Assembly: GCA_003512525.1 (NCBI GenBank)
Contig: DOQG01000058.1
Coordinates: 35,602 to 99,601 of the forward strand
DNA from: Oscillospiraceae bacterium
Lineage (GTDB): Bacteria > Bacillota > Clostridia > Oscillospirales > Ruminococcaceae
Length of the DNA: 64,000 bases
Direction of reading: 5' to 3'
A model generated the notes under the pieces. The model had not been told where the DNA came from. It ran no database searches and saw only the letters and a program-made list of their open reading frames with translations. How positions within the stretch are numbered: position 1 is the first letter of the stretch; each line of letters begins with the position of its first letter. Shown in pieces: positions 61,500 through 64,000 of this stretch. The translations under genes and the position numbers were made by a program.

Positions 61500-62135
61500 T
61501 TACGCTTTCTTAACCGCATCGGTAATGCACACAACTCCGCCCTTAGGACCGGGAATAGCACCCTTGATTGCGATAAGATTGTTTTCTGCATCGATCTTAA
61601 CGATAACGAGATTCTGAACTGTTACGTTCTCAGCACCCATGTGACCTGCCATGCCCTTGCCCTTGAATATTCTCGAGGGTGATGAGCAAGCGCCCATAGA
61701 ACCTGCCTGTCTAACTACAGGACCTGTACCGTGAGTTTCCTTAAGTCTGTGCTGGTTGTGACGCTTGATAGCGCCCTGGAAGCCCTTACCCTTGCTAACG
61801 CCGCTTACGTCGATAACGTCGCCTGCTGCGAATACGTCAGCCTTGAGAACGTCGCCAACGTTTACGTTGCTGATGTCGTCTAATCTGAACTCCTTGAGAG
61901 TTCTCTTGAAGGGGAGGTCATTCTTCTTGAAGTGACCTGTCATGGGCTTGTTTACGTGCTTCGGTGATAAATCGCCGAAACCAAGCTGAACTGCTTCATA
62001 GCCGTCATTCTCAGCTGTCTTGAGCTGTGTTACAACACAAGGACCTGCTTCGATAACGGTAACAGGAACTACTTTTCCTGCTTCGTCGAAAATCTGAGTC
62101 ATTCCGATTTTCTTTCCGATTAAACCCTTAGTCAT
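61500..62135 (-). CDS. rplC: 50S ribosomal protein L3
   Basis: The 211-residue protein starts [20 protein letters not shown] and has [20 protein letters not shown] and [20 protein letters not shown], the loop reaching the peptidyl transferase centre. It follows rpsJ by 125 nt, with hairpins in the gap (GGTTTCCG, CGGTGTCGGTGG). Start after AGGAGG. Confidence 0.98.
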   Translation of the reverse strand: MTKGLIGKKIGMTQIFDEAGKVVPVTVIEAGPCVVTQLKTAENDGYEAVQLGFGDLSPKHVNKPMTGHFKKNDLPFKRTLKEFRLDDISNVNVGDVLKADVFAAGDVIDVSGVSKGKGFQGAIKRHNQHRLKETHGTGPVVRQAGSMGACSSPSRIFKGKGMAGHMGAENVTVQNLVIVKIDAENNLIAIKGAIPGPKGGVVCITDAVKKA

Positions 62136-62260
62136 GGTTTAAATCCTCCTGTTTAGGTTATTGGTCGGTTTCCCGACTTGACCACCGACACCGATATTGT
62201 TTCGGGTTTCCGGTGCCGAAGGTTATTGGTTGGCTTTACGCCAACATAACTCGCTATGGC

Positions 62261-62572
62261 TTACGCTTCCATAGTCATTTCCACACCTGCGGGAAGTTCG
62301 AGGCTCTGCAGAGCTTCAACTGTCTTGTTGGTGGGGCGGATAACGTCGATAAGACGCTTGTGAGTTCTCATTTCAAACTGCTCACGGCTGTCCTTGTACT
62401 TGTGTACGGCTCTCAGGATCGTTATTACTTCCTTGTTTGTGGGAAGCGGAATAGGACCTGCAACTCTTGAGCCTGTACGCTTAGCTGTTTCAACGATCTT
62501 TGCAGCAGCTGCATCAACTGTTGCGTGCTCGTAGCCTTTAAGCTTGATTCTCACTTTTTCCTTAACTGCCAT
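62261..62572 (-). CDS. rpsJ: 30S ribosomal protein S10
   Basis: The 103-residue protein starts [20 protein letters not shown] and has [21 protein letters not shown]10 also serves as NusE in antitermination. It is the first gene of the superoperon. ATG follows GAAAGGGAGAAACAAA; the longer frame upstream runs through the leader and is not used by the family. Confidence 0.98.
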   Translation of the reverse strand: MAVKEKVRIKLKGYEHATVDAAAAKIVETAKRTGSRVAGPIPLPTNKEVITILRAVHKYKDSREQFEMRTHKRLIDVIRPTNKTVEALQSLELPAGVEMTMEA

Positions 62573-62880
62573 TTTGTTTCTCCCTTTCGTAATATTTGCG
62601 GGGGAAAGATACGACTTGCGGTATTTATAAAACATACCGTGCCGGGTGTTTCGTAAGCTTCCATATAAAACAGGATCTTTTCCCTCGGGGGTATCAACCT
62701 TATTGCTAACCCTTCCCGTCTTGACGGGAGAACGATCCTTATCTTCTATAAAGCCACGAAAACCGCTTTGCAAAGCCGTTTTCGCCCATTCACTGGACAT
62801 ACTCCGTCTGAATTACCGGTATAGCCGCAACCTCAGACATCACAGCATATCATTGCAGTACGCGTTCACGCGCAAGATTT
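62573..62880 (-). ncRNA. Long structured leader of the S10 operon
   Basis: About 300 nt lie between the promoter and rpsJ. On the minus strand they contain CGCGT-GA-ACGCG, a 28-nt near-palindrome centred on GCTTTGCAAAGC and flanked by CGAAAAC/GTTTTCG (near 62755-62782), CTCCCGTC-AA-GACGGGA, and CGGTATG/CATACCG-like arms near 62620-62640. An open frame crosses it but has no ribosome binding site. The layout fits leader-based control, unproven. Confidence 0.5.
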
Positions 62881-62909
62881 ATTATACAGCATTCCGATGC
62901 GGAATACAA
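62881..62909 (-). promoter_or_regulatory. Promoter of the S10-spc-alpha superoperon
   Basis: On the minus strand TTGTAT (62909-62904), 17 nt and TATAAT (62886-62881), preceded by an A/T-run (TTTTTTTAAAAAAG) that could act as an UP element. Confidence 0.75.
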
Positions 62910-63047
62910 GCCTTTTTTAAAAAAATCAAGATAGAATTTACAGTCGAAAAACAGCCTGATTTTTGTGCATATTGACTAATAGCGCTTGCCGGTATTATTT
63001 GCAGTTTTGCCGCTTGTATTCGTCCGCCCCGCGATTTCTTCTTTATA

Positions 63048-63079
63048 CTAAAAAGGGCATCGGTTTGCACCGATGCCCT
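63048..63079 (-). terminator. Terminator after the FN3 protein gene
   Basis: On the minus strand GGGCATCGG/CCGATGCCC with a 6-nt loop, followed by TTTTTAG, about 22 nt after the stop. Confidence 0.85.
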
Positions 63080-63100
63080 GTCGCTATTAGCTTTATGCCT

Positions 63101-64000
63101 TTATTTTGCCGCAGTCTTTCCGCTGACACTTCCGTAATTACCGTAAAGTGCCGTCTTGCCGCTCATATAATAAGCCTTGACTCTGAACTTGTAGGTCGTA
63201 TTCTTAGCAAGTCCTGCCTTTCTGAAAGTGGTCGTATTATTGTCAGTGATCTTTGCAACACGCACCCACTTTTCACCCTGATACATTTCAATGATGTATC
63301 CTTGTGCCGAAGCATTCTTATTCCAGTTTACTCTCAGCGCGTCATTGGCAACGCCGCCTATTTTAACACCTGTCATTACCGACGGATTTGTTCTTGCCGT
63401 AACCGTTGAACTGTAATTGCCGTAAAGCGCTGTCGTACCATCCATCTTATACGCTCTTACCCTGAACTTATAAACCGTCGAAGCATCAAGACCTGCTTTT
63501 CTGAATGTGGTCGTGCTGTTATCTGTTATCTTGGCAACACGCACCCAATTTTCGCCCTGATACATCTCAACGATATATCCATCGGCAGAAGTGTTTTTGC
63601 TCCAGTTCACTCTGAGTGCATCGGCAGCTCTTCCGCCGAGTACAGCACCTGTAATTACAGATGGATTAGTTCTTGCCGTAACCATTGAGCTGTAATTACC
63701 GTAAAGCTCCGCCTTACCATCTATCTTATACGCTCTTACCCTGAACTTATAAACCGTCGAAGGAGCAAGGCCTGCTTTTCTGAATGTGGTCGTGCTGTTA
63801 TCTGTTATCTTGGCAACACTCACCCAATTTTCGCCCTGATACATCTCAACGATATATCCATCGGCAGAAGTGTTTTTGTTCCAGTTCACTCTGAGTGCAT
63901 CGGCAGCTCTTCCGCCGAGCACAGCACCTGTTATTACCGACGGATCTGTCGTTACGTTCAGCTCCGCGCTGTACGCGCTGTATTCCGTCACGCTACCGAA
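63101..64000 (-). CDS. Fibronectin type III repeat protein, C-terminal part
   Basis: The frame is open at the window edge, so only the last 299 residues are seen. They form three tandem FN3 domains of about 93 residues, each starting PSV(I/M)TG and containing DALRVNW.KN.SA.GYI(V/I)EMYQGE.WV.VAKITDN, FRKAGL, YKFRV.AY and ALYGNYSS. The first two are nearly identical even at DNA level; the last has diverged most. It ends GSVSGKTAAK with no anchor or dockerin. FN3 domains of this kind are spacers or carbohydrate-contact modules in extracellular Clostridia proteins, so a catalytic or cell-wall module probably lies upstream outside the window. Confidence 0.85.
   Translation of the reverse strand, partial: FGSVTEYSAYSAELNVTTDPSVITGAVLGGRAADALRVNWNKNTSADGYIVEMYQGENWVSVAKITDNSTTTFRKAGLAPSTVYKFRVRAYKIDGKAELYGNYSSMVTARTNPSVITGAVLGGRAADALRVNWSKNTSADGYIVEMYQGENWVRVAKITDNSTTTFRKAGLDASTVYKFRVRAYKMDGTTALYGNYSSTVTARTNPSVMTGVKIGGVANDALRVNWNKNASAQGYIIEMYQGEKWVRVAKITDNNTTTFRKAGLAKNTTYKFRVKAYYMSGKTALYGNYGSVSGKTAAK

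Noticed and set aside
62261..62800. N-terminally extended S10 protein of 179 residues
   Set aside because: The extension is leader sequence with hairpins; the family length and GAAAGGGAG site fix the start at 62572.

Overview
The window looks like a chromosomal segment of an anaerobic, plant-fibre-associated Clostridia member of the Ruminococcaceae/Oscillospiraceae type ([Eubacterium] siraeum or a Ruminococcus-like relative is my best guess; this rests on gene content and style and no search was run). Pointers are a Firmicutes S10-spc-alpha superoperon with a KOW-protein gene between map and infA, strong GGAGG ribosome binding sites, sigma-A promoters with 17-nt spacers, a T-box leader, gatCAB next to aspS, a thioredoxin-reductase-like flavoprotein that lacks the NADPH fingerprint, and cellulose-related genes (a GH5 lipoprotein and a GH94 phosphorylase).

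Layout. 1-2.9 kb: 5' part of a GH5 endoglucanase lipoprotein and rny. 2.9-5.0 kb: tRNA-Leu(CAA), a dense array of short hairpins, and a Fic protein gene surrounded by TAGGAG/CTCCTA boxes. 5.3-9.8 kb: a lipid kinase, an FFTR-like flavoprotein and a GH94 phosphorylase. 10-12.8 kb: AEC transporter, thiM, a hotdog thioesterase and a TM2 protein. 12.9-16.1 kb: flagellin with a sigma-28 promoter, preceded by a FliB-type flagellin lysine methylase. 17-21 kb: iron alcohol dehydrogenase with a Rex-like box, a SpoIIQ-like M23 protein, and a Phe T-box controlling DAHP synthase. 21-27.3 kb: a five-gene translation/quality-control operon (DUF1858, trmK, nif3-like, rqcH, valS). 27.6-32.7 kb: gatC-gatA-gatB-aspS; AspRS carries the His and Gly residues linked to the non-discriminating type, so the operon could make Asn-tRNA indirectly. 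33.3-39.8 kb: a GntR(YtrA)-controlled ABC cluster facing a MacB/FtsX-type ABC operon, then a lipoprotein. 39.9-41.8 kb: an Lsa-type ABC-F gene behind a promoter, tiny leader ORF and intrinsic terminator, arranged as an attenuator. 41.8-42.4 kb: degenerate 5' gene fragments plus a second copy of the 3.5-kb repeat. 42.4-45.1 kb: tsaD, a D,D-carboxypeptidase and a DUF6106-like protein. 45.2-46.6 kb: a small cassette (lipoprotein and nonsense-broken secreted protein) between two near-identical terminators. 46.6-62.6 kb: the complete S10-spc-alpha ribosomal superoperon, transcribed leftwards from a promoter near 62.9 kb through a long structured leader. 63.1-64 kb: the C-terminal end of a fibronectin type III repeat protein.

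The most unusual non-coding content is a set of intergenic repeats built from short hairpins whose stems differ in sequence but remain paired, while loops and internal loops are conserved (3.1-3.5, 16.5-16.9, 20.9 and 27.4-27.6 kb). Start sites were chosen by ribosome binding site spacing and family length, and several differ from the longest open frame.
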